Shown: positions 41,793 through 49,799 of the stretch, piece after piece
Layout: the number at the start of each line of letters is the position of its first letter
Numbering within the stretch: position 1 is the stretch's first letter
From: Cellulomonas sp. 73-92
GTDB lineage: Bacteria > Actinomycetota > Actinomycetes > Actinomycetales > Cellulomonadaceae
Direction of reading: 5' to 3'
NCBI RefSeq assembly: GCF_001898175.1
Contig: NZ_MKTH01000013.1
Span: forward strand, 685,051 to 749,050
Length of the DNA stretch: 64,000 nucleotides
Position numbers and translations under genes: made by a program
Notes under the pieces: generated by a model
Database searches by the model: none
Told to the model about the DNA's origin: nothing
What the model saw: only the letters and a program-made list of their open reading frames with translations

Positions 41793-43124
41793 GTGACGGA
41801 CGCCAACGGACTGCTCGCCGCCCTCGCCACGCTCGCCCCCGGACGGGTGACGACCCCGGGACCGGGCTTCGACCCCGGGGCGCTGGTCGCCTTCGACCCG
41901 GGGGAGGTCGCACCCGCCGTCGTCGTGCGGCCGCGCGACGCCGCGGAGGTGGCGCAGGTCCTCCCCCTGGCCGCCGAGGCCGGGCTCCCGGTGGCGGTCC
42001 GGGCGGGCGGCCACTCGTACTCGCGACGCTCGCTGGTCCACGGCGGGGTGGTCCTCGACCTGGGCGGCCTGGATACGGTGCACATCGACGCCGACGCCCG
42101 CACCGGACGTGCCGGGGGCGGCGTGACGGCGGGGCGCTACACGACCGTCGCCGCGGAGCACGGCCTGGCGACCGGGTTCGGCGACACCGGCTCCGTGGGC
42201 GTCGCCGGCCTGACGCTCGGGGGTGGCATCGGCTTCCTCAGCCGGCGGTACGGCCTGACGGTCGACGACCTGCTCGGCGCGGACGTCGTCACGGCTGACG
42301 GACGGCTCCTGGTGGTGGACGACGAGCACGAGCCGGACCTGTTCTGGGCGCTGCGCGGTGGCGGCGGCGGCCTCGGGGTGGTGACCGAGCTGCGCTTCCG
42401 GCTGCACGAGGTGGCGTCGATCACCCAGGGCATGCTCTTCTTCGAGCCGGACGCGGGACTGCTCGCGGCGCTCGTCGGGCACCTGAGCGAGGCCGCCGAC
42501 GAGCTGGCCTCGATGGTCAACGTCATGGTGGCGCCGCCGGTGCCGTTCCTCCCGCCCGAGCTGCACGGGCGTCCGGTGATCATGGCGCTGCTGGTGCACT
42601 CGGGGAACCCCGCGGACGGCGAGCGCCTGGTCGGTGAGGTCCGCGACATGGCGCCGACGCTCCTGGAGCGCGTGGCGCAGGTGCCGTACACGGCCGTGCT
42701 GGGGCCGTTCGGGTTCAAGGGCTTCGGGGTGGTGACCGGGGCGGGGTTCGCCGACGAGTTCGGGCCCGACCGCGCGGCGCGGGCCGTCGACGCCGTGACG
42801 TCCGGTCGCCAGGTGGTGGTCAACCTGCGCCCCATGGGCGGCGCGATCGCGCGCGTGGCGCCCGACGCCACCGCGTTCGCGCACCGCGACCGGCGGTTGA
42901 TGACGGTGGTCTCAGCGCTGGCCCCGGACCAGGCGACGGCGGAGCTCGCCGCCCCCGCGGTGGACGACCTCAGCGCCGCGCTGAGCGACGGGCCGTACGG
43001 CTACGTCAACTTCCTGCGCGCGCTGCCGGATGCGGCCGAGCGCGCCTACCCGGCCGCCACGCTGCAGCGGCTCGCCGCGGTGAAGGCGGCCTACGACCCC
43101 GGGAACCTGTTCCGGTCGCGGTAG
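41793..43124 (+). CDS. FAD-binding (BBE-type) oxidoreductase
   Basis: A 443-residue flavoprotein of the PCMH/berberine-bridge group. VVVRPRDAAEVAQVLPLAAE and VAVRAGGHSYSRRSLVHGG hold the usual histidine (GGHS) that links FAD covalently. VAGLTLGGGIGFLSRRYGLT follows, and the C-terminal BBE motif YVNFLRALPD and AAYDPGNLFRS completes the fold. The second covalent-bond cysteine of bicovalent members was not seen in the usual place (VGVAG instead of CxxxG), suggesting single covalent attachment. CAGGAT lies six bases before GTG 41793. It would oxidise sugars or alcohols with O2. Confidence 0.9.
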   Translation: MTDANGLLAALATLAPGRVTTPGPGFDPGALVAFDPGEVAPAVVVRPRDAAEVAQVLPLAAEAGLPVAVRAGGHSYSRRSLVHGGVVLDLGGLDTVHIDADARTGRAGGGVTAGRYTTVAAEHGLATGFGDTGSVGVAGLTLGGGIGFLSRRYGLTVDDLLGADVVTADGRLLVVDDEHEPDLFWALRGGGGGLGVVTELRFRLHEVASITQGMLFFEPDAGLLAALVGHLSEAADELASMVNVMVAPPVPFLPPELHGRPVIMALLVHSGNPADGERLVGEVRDMAPTLLERVAQVPYTAVLGPFGFKGFGVVTGAGFADEFGPDRAARAVDAVTSGRQVVVNLRPMGGAIARVAPDATAFAHRDRRLMTVVSALAPDQATAELAAPAVDDLSAALSDGPYGYVNFLRALPDAAERAYPAATLQRLAAVKAAYDPGNLFRSR

Positions 43125-43252
43125 CCGGTCGATGCGGCGCCCGCCCAGCGGCCGGCGCGACGCTGCGCCGGTGCGCGGCTGTTGCCGGAGCACCAGGAGC
43201 GGGCCGGCCGCGGCGGCCCGCAGGCCCGGCTGGGAGGCGTGCCGTCGGCGGG

Positions 43253-44203
43253 CTACGGGACGAGCACGACCTTGCCGTGCGGCGCTCCCGACAGGCTGAG
43301 CTCCGCGGCGGCGTGCCACTGCGCGAGCGGGAACGTCCGCGCGATCGGGAGGGTGAACTCGCCGGTGGCGGCGAGGCTCGCGTAGTCCGCCAGCATGTCG
43401 GAGCTCGGGAAGCGACCCGTGGCCCGCAGCTCGTCGATGTTGACGCGGGCACCGTTGCTGCGGGCCTCGTCGTGGTTGCTGATCGTGACGACGCGCCTCG
43501 GGTCGCCGGCGATCTCCACGAGCGCCGCGACGGCTCCCGCATTGGGCCGGGACACGTCGAGCACGTGGTCGACCGGTCCCTCCGCGAGCGACCGGACGCG
43601 ATCGACCATGCCCTCGCCGTACTGAGTCACGATGGCCCCGAGCGCTGCGAGGTCCGGCGCGAACGTCGGCCCCGCGGTGGCGATGACGCGGGCGCCGCGA
43701 CGCAGCGCGATCTGCACGGCGGCGTACCCGACCATGCCGCCCGCGCCGTGGACGAGCACGGTCTCGCCTGGACGAACGTCCATGAGGTCGAGGGTCCAGT
43801 GTGCCGTCTGCACCACCATCGGCAGCACGGCCGCGTGGACCGCGTCCAGCCCCGCCGGGACGGCGAACCACAGGGTCAGGAGGGCGTGGTCGGCCGCCCC
43901 GGCGCTCGGCTGCGCGGCGTACTGCGAGACGCCGAAGACGAGGTCGCCGAGGCCGACGTCCTCGACCCCGGCACCGATGGCCTCGACCGTGCCGGCGACG
44001 TCGTACCCGATGCCGCGTGGCAGGGGGCCCGGCATGAAACCGCGGCAGAGCTCCCAGTCGGCGGGGTTCAGGCCGGTCGCGGCGACCCGGACCCGGACCG
44101 CGCCCGCACCCGGGTCGGGGATCTCGGCCAGCTCATCGCGCAGCACGTCCAGGGGCTCGCCGAGCTCGTGGAACCGGATGACCCGTGACGTGACCGCGCC
44201 CAT
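43253..44203 (-). CDS. MDR-type NAD(P)-dependent oxidoreductase (zinc-less)
   Basis: A 316-residue medium-chain reductase of the quinone-oxidoreductase type. VRVRVAATGLNPADWELCRG and GYDVAGTVEAIGAGV open the catalytic domain. The Rossmann motif VLVHGAGGMVGYAAVQIA lies near residue 150. Zn-binding cysteines are absent, so reduction of quinones or enones is more likely than alcohol oxidation. The gene is divergent from a TetR regulator with a perfect palindrome between them, so it is probably induced by an electrophile or drug. Confidence 0.92.
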   Translation of the reverse strand: MGAVTSRVIRFHELGEPLDVLRDELAEIPDPGAGAVRVRVAATGLNPADWELCRGFMPGPLPRGIGYDVAGTVEAIGAGVEDVGLGDLVFGVSQYAAQPSAGAADHALLTLWFAVPAGLDAVHAAVLPMVVQTAHWTLDLMDVRPGETVLVHGAGGMVGYAAVQIALRRGARVIATAGPTFAPDLAALGAIVTQYGEGMVDRVRSLAEGPVDHVLDVSRPNAGAVAALVEIAGDPRRVVTISNHDEARSNGARVNIDELRATGRFPSSDMLADYASLAATGEFTLPIARTFPLAQWHAAAELSLSGAPHGKVVLVP

Positions 44204-44237
44204 GACGCTCTCCCTCGCTGGTGCCTGCCGTCCGTAG

Positions 44238-44252
44238 TGTCAGTCACCGACA
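44238..44252. promoter_or_regulatory. TGTC-N7-GACA dyad in the MDR/TetR gap
   Basis: A short dyad sharing the TGTC/GACA ends with the main palindrome eight bases to its right; possibly a second repressor site serving the MDR promoter. Confidence 0.4.
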
Positions 44253-44259
44253 TTAACAC

Positions 44260-44282
44260 GTAGCGACAGCGACTGTCGCTAC
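44260..44282. promoter_or_regulatory. perfect palindrome GTAGCGACAG-CGA-CTGTCGCTAC, TetR operator
   Basis: Ten-base arms with a 3-base centre, directly upstream of the TetR gene's -10 hexamer and 57 bases from the MDR start codon. A repressor bound here would cover the TetR promoter. Confidence 0.8.
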
Positions 44283-44286
44283 CCGC

Positions 44287-44292
44287 TAGGCT
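44287..44292 (+). promoter_or_regulatory. candidate leaderless -10 hexamer TAGGCT
   Basis: TAGGCT is six bases before ATG 44299 with no Shine-Dalgarno sequence; the operator ends five bases upstream of it. Confidence 0.45.
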
Positions 44293-44298
44293 CGTCCC

Positions 44299-44859
44299 AT
44301 GCCGCGGAGCGGGAAGGAAGCGCGCGCACGCCTGGAGCAGGCGGCGCTCGAGCTCTACCTCGAGCATGGGTTCGACGCGGTGACCACGGCCGAGATCGCC
44401 GCCCGCGCCGGCGTGACCGAGCGCACCTACTTCCGGCACTTCCCCGACAAGCGCGAGGTGCTCTTCGAGGGCGAGCGTCGGCTGACGGGGTGGGTGACCG
44501 AGGCGCTCGCGGCGGTGCCCGACGAGGTTGCCCCGTGGCCGGCCATGCGTCGCGCGATCGACCTCATCGTGCCGTCGCTCGAGGAGAGCGGGCGGGCAGG
44601 GAACCGCCTCGCCGCGATCGTCGCGACGACGCCCGCCCTGCGCGAGCGCGCGGCGGCGAAGGAGGCCAACCTCGTCGCGCTCGTCGCCGGCCTGCTCGTC
44701 GAGCGCGGCGCCCCCGCCGACGAGGCGGACCTCGTCGCCCTCACGGAGTGGGGCGTGCTCGCGCACGCGATCCGGACCTGGCGGGCGGCCCCGGGCACCC
44801 CGCTGCAGCGGCACGTCGACCGGGCGTTCGCGCTGCTCGGCGGCCTCGCCGGCGCCTGA
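44299..44859 (+). CDS. TetR family transcriptional regulator
   Basis: A 186-residue repressor: helix-turn-helix at about residues 25-55 (TTAEIAARAGVTERTYFRHF), then a C-terminal helical effector domain with the TetR_C-like segment ERAAAKEANLVALVAGLLVE. It is divergent from the zinc-less MDR reductase, and a 23-bp perfect palindrome at its promoter suggests autorepression and control of the reductase. The ATG 44299 start looks leaderless. Its stop lies inside the left arm of a terminator hairpin. Confidence 0.92.
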   Translation: MPRSGKEARARLEQAALELYLEHGFDAVTTAEIAARAGVTERTYFRHFPDKREVLFEGERRLTGWVTEALAAVPDEVAPWPAMRRAIDLIVPSLEESGRAGNRLAAIVATTPALRERAAAKEANLVALVAGLLVERGAPADEADLVALTEWGVLAHAIRTWRAAPGTPLQRHVDRAFALLGGLAGA

Positions 44860-44890
44860 GCGGCCCGGACCAGGCCGGTCCGGGCCGCTC
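44858..44890. terminator. bidirectional hairpin terminator
   Basis: Perfect 14-bp stem GAGCGGCCCGGACC/GGTCCGGGCCGCTC, 5-base loop, overlapping the TetR stop and lying 9 bases from the stop of the convergent hydrolase gene. Confidence 0.8.
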
Positions 44891-44899
44891 GCGGGTGCG

Positions 44900-45727
44900 T
44901 CAGTGCGTGGCGCGGGCGGCCTGCAGGATCGTGCTGACCACGACGTCCGGCCGCGCGATGAAGGACAGGTGGCCGGCGTCGACGGTGGTCACGTGCGATC
45001 CGGCTCGCTTCGCCATGTACTCCTGAAGGGCGGCCGGGATGATGTGGTCCTGCGTGCCCTCGACGTACCAGGACGGGATCGTCGACCAGGCCGGCGTGCC
45101 CGACGGCTCGTCGAGCGCCGAGGCGGCGAGGGGCCGCTGTGCGGCGTACAGGCGGTCCTGCTCCGGCTTGGGCAGTCCGTTGGCGAACACGGTGGAGAAG
45201 ACCGAGCCCTTGAGGTACAGGTCGACGTCCCCGGCCGGGCCGCCGGCGTACGGCGCGAAGTCGAACAGCGCGGTGGGGTCGATCGGGCCGTTGATGTTGA
45301 TGAGGTCGTTGAGGGTCTCGCCCTGCGCCGGGACGAACGCGTCGATGTAGACGAGCGCCTTGACGTCCGGGTCGGAGGTGGCCGCGTTCGTGATCACGGC
45401 GCCGCCGTAGGAGTGGCCGACGAGGATCACGGGACCCTGCGTGCGCACCCTGAGGAAGGTGGCGAGCGTCGCCGAGTCGTCCGGCAGCGAGCGCAGCGGG
45501 TCGGCGAACTCCAGCACCGGGTAGCCGGCGCGGCGCAGGCCGGCCTCCACCTTCTCGAAGCCGCTGGCATCGGCCCAGGCGCCGTGCACCAGCACGACGG
45601 TGGGCTTGGGCTCGGCGGAGCTGGCAGCAGCGCTGTCGGCCGCGGCGCTCACGCCCACCAGGGCGAGGGAGGACAGGAGGGCGGTGATCGTCGTGCGCCG
45701 CGCGATGCGGCGTCGGGTGGTCTTCAT
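44900..45727 (-). CDS. secreted alpha/beta hydrolase
   Basis: A 275-residue hydrolase with an N-terminal export signal (MKTTRRRIARRTTITALLSS, twin Arg near RRR/ARRT, then an Ala/Val-rich core to about residue 37). The core opens KPTVVLVHGAWADASGFEKV; the nucleophile lies in ILVGHSYGGAVIT and the histidine in VDAGHLSFIARP. This is the 'HGAWADAS' group of esterases/haloalkane-like hydrolases. The signal hints at Tat export (twin arginines without perfect consensus). It may be controlled by the LAL-type LuxR regulator encoded nearby: a shared motif lies upstream. Confidence 0.9.
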   Translation of the reverse strand: MKTTRRRIARRTTITALLSSLALVGVSAAADSAAASSAEPKPTVVLVHGAWADASGFEKVEAGLRRAGYPVLEFADPLRSLPDDSATLATFLRVRTQGPVILVGHSYGGAVITNAATSDPDVKALVYIDAFVPAQGETLNDLININGPIDPTALFDFAPYAGGPAGDVDLYLKGSVFSTVFANGLPKPEQDRLYAAQRPLAASALDEPSGTPAWSTIPSWYVEGTQDHIIPAALQEYMAKRAGSHVTTVDAGHLSFIARPDVVVSTILQAARATH

Positions 45728-45845
45728 CAGGTCTCCAGAGGTTTCGGTCGGGTCGACGCGCTCCGCCCGGCGGGGGCTGGGTGGATCCGGCCCGGGGCCG
45801 GCGGCGTCCTTGGGAAGGAACGTATGGAGGCCGGGGGCGGTGGGG

Positions 45846-45870
45846 CATGCGTCAAATGACGTGACGTATG
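45846..45870. promoter_or_regulatory. inverted repeat CATGCGTCA-N7-TGACGTATG
   Basis: Nine-base arms (8 of 9 pair) upstream of the hydrolase gene. The right arm begins the ten-base word TGACGTATGT, which recurs at 46508-46517 upstream of the Dps-like gene. Confidence 0.5.
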
Positions 45871-45902
45871 TCGTCCGCGCGCGCCACGCCCGAGCGGAGC
45901 GG

Positions 45903-46382
45903 TTAGGCCGTCCCCGCCGCCAGCACCCGTGCGTGCCGCTCGAGATCGACGACGATCCGGTGCACGAGATCGGCGCTGCTCGGGTCGTCGCGGTGCGCGA
46001 CGGCACTGGTCCGGCGCGCCGTCGCGGCCGCGGCGCCGAGCGCCCCGGCGCCGTACGCGAGCGCGTCCCGGGCCGAGATCCTGCCGGACGGGACGCCGGG
46101 GACCGTCGTGTCGCCGGCGACGGTGCTGCTGCGAGCGTCCGGTGCGCCCCCGACGGCGCGGAGGCGATCGGCCACCTCGTCGGCGAGACGACGTGCGTCG
46201 TCCGCGACCTCGTCGAGCCGGAGGTCGACGCTGCGGGACCCGGCGCCGACGACGTTGCGGTGGAGCTGCGTCAGCTGGGAATGCAGCTCGGTCAGGTCCA
46301 CCAGCAGCTGCTGCAGATGGCCGACGAGCGGGGTGCTGCCGCCGCCGGGGTACCCCCCACGGACCGTCGGTGGTGTGCTCAC
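45903..46382 (-). CDS. Dps/ferritin-like protein with altered metal site
   Basis: A 159-residue helical protein resembling Dps: LQQLLVDLTELHSQLTQLHRNVVGAGSR corresponds in parts to the Dps helix A (…KQAHWNVxG), and LDEVADDARRLADEVADRL to helix B. The usual Trp of HWN is Arg, a ferroxidase histidine in helix B appears to be Asp (SVDLRLDE), and the final Glu is Asp, so iron oxidation may be reduced or lost. GTG 46382 has AAGGGAG six bases upstream. It lies between the hydrolase and LuxR genes on the same strand. Assignment is by pattern; a distant helical protein is possible. Confidence 0.65.
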   Translation of the reverse strand: MSTPPTVRGGYPGGGSTPLVGHLQQLLVDLTELHSQLTQLHRNVVGAGSRSVDLRLDEVADDARRLADEVADRLRAVGGAPDARSSTVAGDTTVPGVPSGRISARDALAYGAGALGAAAATARRTSAVAHRDDPSSADLVHRIVVDLERHARVLAAGTA

Positions 46383-46507
46383 GGCAGCTCCCTTCGCGCG
46401 ACGACGTCGCCGCGACGCCCCGGACGCGCTCCGCGAGCCGCTGGCGCGCGGCTCGCGCCGAGGGACGTCAGCGTTGCCCGCACAGCCGCGTCGCGGATCC
46501 GCCTGAT

Positions 46508-46527
46508 GACGTATGTGGTGACGTCAC
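46508..46527. promoter_or_regulatory. TGACGTATGT word plus TGACGTCA palindrome
   Basis: TGACGTATGT at 46508-46517 is followed by the palindrome TGACGTCA at 46520-46527, between the LuxR stop and the Dps-like start. It shares its words with the sites at 45846-45870 and 49275-49285. Confidence 0.5.
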
Positions 46528-46530
46528 AGG

Positions 46531-49254
46531 TCATGTCCGGTCGTGGCTGCCCTCCGGTCGAAGGTCGGCGGTCGACAGCGCGTCGCGCAAGGATGCCCGA
46601 GAGGCGATCCCGAGCTTCGGGAAGATCCGGTAGAGGTGCGTGCCCACGGTGCGGGGCGAGAGGAAGAGGCGTGCGCCGATCTGCTTGTTGCTCAGTCCCG
46701 TGGCGGCGAGCTCCGCGATGAGCCGCTCCTGCGCCGTCAGGCTCGAGACGCCGTCGGGCACGTCCGAGGTGGCGGCGCCGGCCAGCTCCAGCTCGTGCCG
46801 CGCCCGCCGAGCCCACATCAGGGCGCCGAGGGACTCGAAGGTGTCGACCGCCTGCGCCAGCGCCACCCGGGCGTCGGCAGTCGCGTGGCGCCGCCGCAGC
46901 CACATCCCGTGCGCCAGCCGGATGCGGGCGGCCTCGAACGGGTAGGCGTGCGCCGCCGGCGAGCTCGTGGCCTGCTCGAACAGCTCCCCGGCGGCGTCCG
47001 TGGCGTCCGTCATGGCCAGCGCCGCGGTCGCAACCATGGACATCCGGGGCGACACGGCTGCGACACCGCGTTCTTGGGCGGCCAAGGCGTGCCGCCGGGC
47101 GTCGTCGGCCCGGCCGGTCGCGAGCGCTGCGTCGACGAAGTCCAGCACGCTCCGGTACGACTCGTGGGCGTAGGGCGTGAACGCGCCCGGCGAGGCGAGG
47201 CCGTTGGCGTACGTCCACGCCGTCTCGTACCGGCCGTCCGTGATGCACGCGATGAGGCCGGCGGCCTCGACGTGCTGGAGGAGCAGCCCCAGCCCACGGG
47301 GCCGGGCCCATCGATCGACATCGAGTGCGATCTCCCGTGCCCGTGCGATCTCGCCTCGCCGGGCGAGCAGCTCGGCCTGGAAGGCCAGGTACTCGTAGGT
47401 GAAGAGCGCGTACCCGTGACGCGTGCTGAGGTCGAGCCCGCGCTCGAGCGCGGCTTCCGCCTCGTCCCACCGACCCTTGGCGGTGAGGTCGAGAACGCCC
47501 AGATGGAGGATCGTCATGACGTTCGTGATCGCGCCGGTGTCTCCCTCGCGGTCGACCATCCGCTTCACCACGTGGCGGTACTCGGCAAGGACGTCCAGGA
47601 AGTAGGCCGAGATCGCCAGGCGCATGATGTCCCACGGCTCACTGCTGACCGCTGCGAACGAGCCGGCCAGGCGCTCGCCCGCGCCGGCGGCATGGGACAG
47701 CAGGTCGCCCCAGGTGTCGCGGAAGAGGAACGTCTCCTCCGGCAGGTCCTCGGCCAGGTCGTCCAGGACCCGCTCGGTCGCCTGCCACAGGGCGGCGGAC
47801 GCGGAGAACATGCTGATCGACAGCAGCGCGTTCACGGTGCGGACGAGGGTGTCCGGGTCGAAATCCTGCCGCCGGTGGCGCAGGGCCTCGAGCAGCATGC
47901 GATGGGCGGGGCCCACGGCCCCGTCGCGGTAGAACACCACGTAGGCGGAGTTGAGGATCGACGCCGGTGCGGTGAGGTCGCCGGCCTGCCGGTCCGACCG
48001 GTTGAGCAGCGCCTCCGCGACCTCGAGCATGCCGGCCTGGCCGGCGACGAAGGCCGCGTCGGCCAGCCGCCGGTCCCGGTCGGCCTCACCGGGGCTCAGC
48101 TCGGAGGCTCGCGTCAGCAGGTTGACCGCCTCCGGGGCGCCACCGCGGCGGGTGGCGCCCCGGGCGGCGTTCTCGAGGACGCGAGCCACGTCCTCGTCGG
48201 GGTCCAGCGTCGCGGCCGCGAGGTGGTGGGCGTGCCGCAACGGGTCGTGGGCGTGGCGCTCGGCGAGCCGCGCGTGCGCGGCGCGCACCTGGTTCGGCGA
48301 CGCGAGCTGCACCACCGCCGAGCGCACGAGCGGATGGCGGAACGCGACCCTCCCCGTGGCGGTGGCGACGTCGACGAGGCCGGCCGCGCGGGCCGACTCC
48401 ACGGCGGCGGGCTGGAACTCGTTGCTGCCGTCGGAGGCCATCGCCCCGTCGAGCGCCATGAGCAGCAGGTCGGCCACCTCCGCCTGCGGCAGGCCCGCCA
48501 GCCGGCGCAGGTACATCTGCTCGAGGCGTCGCGGGAGGGGAAGCTCGAGGGACACCGCTCCCGAGGTCTCGAACCAGCGCGCCAGCTCCAGCAGCGCGAG
48601 GGGGTTCCCCGCCGCGCGGGCAAGCACCCCCTCCCTGTGGGACGCCGGGAGCTCCGGGTGCGCCAGGTCCAGCAGACGGGCGGCGTTCCCGGCCTCGAGC
48701 GGACCCACGTCCAGCCGTTCGATGCCGGTCGTGTCCAGGCTCGAGGGCTCGCCGGTCCGCACGGCGAGGACCAGCGCCGCAGGGCGGTCGCTCAGGCGCC
48801 GGGCGACGAACGCCAGCACGGCCGCGCTGACCTCGTCGAGCCAGTGCACGTCGTCAATCACCACCAGGCAGGGGGCGATAGAACCAGCGGCGGCCAGCAG
48901 GTCGAGCAGGGCGGTGCCGAGCGCGAGGATCGCCAGGGGCTCGCCCCCTCCCCGCCCGACGGCCACGTCCAGTGCCACGCGTTGGTGGTCGCTGAGCCCG
49001 CCGGTGTGCTCGTCGAGCGCCGTGAGGACCTGATGAAGGCCGGCGTACGGGTAGGGCTGCTCGGCCTCGACGCACGACGACCGCAGCACGCGCCACCCCT
49101 GGCCGCCTGCGTCATCGCAGAGACGGGCCAGCAGGGTCGTCTTGCCGACGCCGGCCTCGCCGTTGACCAGCACGGTGCGTCGCTCGCCCGTCAGGACGCC
49201 CGCGAGGAACTCCGCCTCGCGCGAACGCCCCACCAGCGGCTGGATCGGATCCAC
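46531..49254 (-). CDS. LAL-type LuxR family regulator with AAA ATPase domain
   Basis: A 907-residue large ATP-binding LuxR regulator. The N-terminal P-loop GEAGVGKTTL has K38, with Walker B CLVVIDDVHWLDEVS near residue 135. A TPR-like helical region (about residues 330-830) follows. The C-terminal LuxR helix-turn-helix (TAQERLIAELAATGLSNKQI then GARLFLSPRTVGTHL) ends the protein. Such regulators activate transcription upon inducer binding (MalT family). GTG 49254 has a leaderless -10 (TAGACT). Its likely targets are its own promoter and the two genes downstream, which share TGACGT words. No cognate biosynthetic cluster is adjacent. Confidence 0.95.
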   Translation of the reverse strand: MDPIQPLVGRSREAEFLAGVLTGERRTVLVNGEAGVGKTTLLARLCDDAGGQGWRVLRSSCVEAEQPYPYAGLHQVLTALDEHTGGLSDHQRVALDVAVGRGGGEPLAILALGTALLDLLAAAGSIAPCLVVIDDVHWLDEVSAAVLAFVARRLSDRPAALVLAVRTGEPSSLDTTGIERLDVGPLEAGNAARLLDLAHPELPASHREGVLARAAGNPLALLELARWFETSGAVSLELPLPRRLEQMYLRRLAGLPQAEVADLLLMALDGAMASDGSNEFQPAAVESARAAGLVDVATATGRVAFRHPLVRSAVVQLASPNQVRAAHARLAERHAHDPLRHAHHLAAATLDPDEDVARVLENAARGATRRGGAPEAVNLLTRASELSPGEADRDRRLADAAFVAGQAGMLEVAEALLNRSDRQAGDLTAPASILNSAYVVFYRDGAVGPAHRMLLEALRHRRQDFDPDTLVRTVNALLSISMFSASAALWQATERVLDDLAEDLPEETFLFRDTWGDLLSHAAGAGERLAGSFAAVSSEPWDIMRLAISAYFLDVLAEYRHVVKRMVDREGDTGAITNVMTILHLGVLDLTAKGRWDEAEAALERGLDLSTRHGYALFTYEYLAFQAELLARRGEIARAREIALDVDRWARPRGLGLLLQHVEAAGLIACITDGRYETAWTYANGLASPGAFTPYAHESYRSVLDFVDAALATGRADDARRHALAAQERGVAAVSPRMSMVATAALAMTDATDAAGELFEQATSSPAAHAYPFEAARIRLAHGMWLRRRHATADARVALAQAVDTFESLGALMWARRARHELELAGAATSDVPDGVSSLTAQERLIAELAATGLSNKQIGARLFLSPRTVGTHLYRIFPKLGIASRASLRDALSTADLRPEGSHDRT

Positions 49255-49260
49255 GGACGG

Positions 49261-49266
49261 AGTCTA
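49261..49266 (-). promoter_or_regulatory. candidate leaderless -10 hexamer TAGACT
   Basis: TAGACT on the minus strand is six bases before GTG 49254; a GACGTGACGTC-like site (49275-49285) lies just upstream in the -35 to -20 area. Confidence 0.45.
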
Positions 49267-49289
49267 GGAAGACGACGTGACGTCGGGTC

Positions 49290-49316
49290 TTGACAGTCCC
49301 ACTTGTTTTTTGCAAG
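49290..49316 (+). promoter_or_regulatory. TTGACA -35 element and CTTG-N7-CAAG dyad
   Basis: A consensus TTGACA at 49290-49295 is followed by an AT-rich patch with the dyad CTTG/CAAG at 49302-49316, upstream of the VOC and hxlR-type genes. The dyad could be the HxlR regulator's site. Confidence 0.45.
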
Positions 49317-49359
49317 CGTGGTCGTCGTCCGCTGAACGACCGACGAAGGTGAGCCCGAC

Positions 49360-49794
49360 ATGACCGCGATGTTCGTCAACCTGCCGGTGACCGACCTGGA
49401 GCGCGCGAAGGCGTTCTACACGGCGCTCGGGTTCACCATCAACCCGCTGTTCTCGGACCACAACGCCGCGTGCGTCGTGGTCGAGGACGACCACAGCTAC
49501 TTCATGATCCTGACGCGCGAGTACTTCCAGACCTTCAGCGACCGGCCGATCGGCGACCCCTCGGTCACCGTGTCGGCCGCGACGGCGATCTTCCTCGACA
49601 CCCGCGCGGCGGTCGACGAGGCCGTCACGGCGGGCCTCGCCGCGGGTGGCTCGGAGGCGAAGGAGCCGACCGACCTCGGCTTCATGTACCAGCGGCAGCT
49701 CACCGACCCCGACGGCAACGTGCTCGAGTTCGGCTACATGGACCCGGTCGCTGCCGCCCAGGGGCCCGAGGCCTTCATGAACCAGCAGGCCTGA
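49360..49794 (+). CDS. VOC family (glyoxalase/bleomycin-resistance type) protein
   Basis: A 144-residue vicinal-oxygen-chelate protein: FVNLPVTDLERAKAFYTALG opens the first beta-alpha-beta-beta-beta module, and RQLTDPDGNVLEFGYMDP ends the second with the usual metal glutamate. GAAGGTGAG precedes ATG 49360. An HxlR-type regulator gene begins five bases after its stop, a frequent pairing, so it may be induced by a reactive electrophile. Function within VOC (isomerase, dioxygenase or binding protein) is not resolvable. Confidence 0.92.
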   Translation: MTAMFVNLPVTDLERAKAFYTALGFTINPLFSDHNAACVVVEDDHSYFMILTREYFQTFSDRPIGDPSVTVSAATAIFLDTRAAVDEAVTAGLAAGGSEAKEPTDLGFMYQRQLTDPDGNVLEFGYMDPVAAAQGPEAFMNQQA

Positions 49795-49799
49795 GGTCG

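Noticed and set aside
46531..49254. Biosynthetic gene cluster around the LAL-type regulator
   Set aside because: No polyketide, peptide-synthetase, terpene or tailoring genes accompany it in the surrounding 10 kb.
46543..49293. Long plus-strand reading frame opposite the LAL-type LuxR gene
   Set aside because: An antisense shadow: the minus strand has an intact Walker A and a LuxR helix-turn-helix, while the plus frame has no domain.
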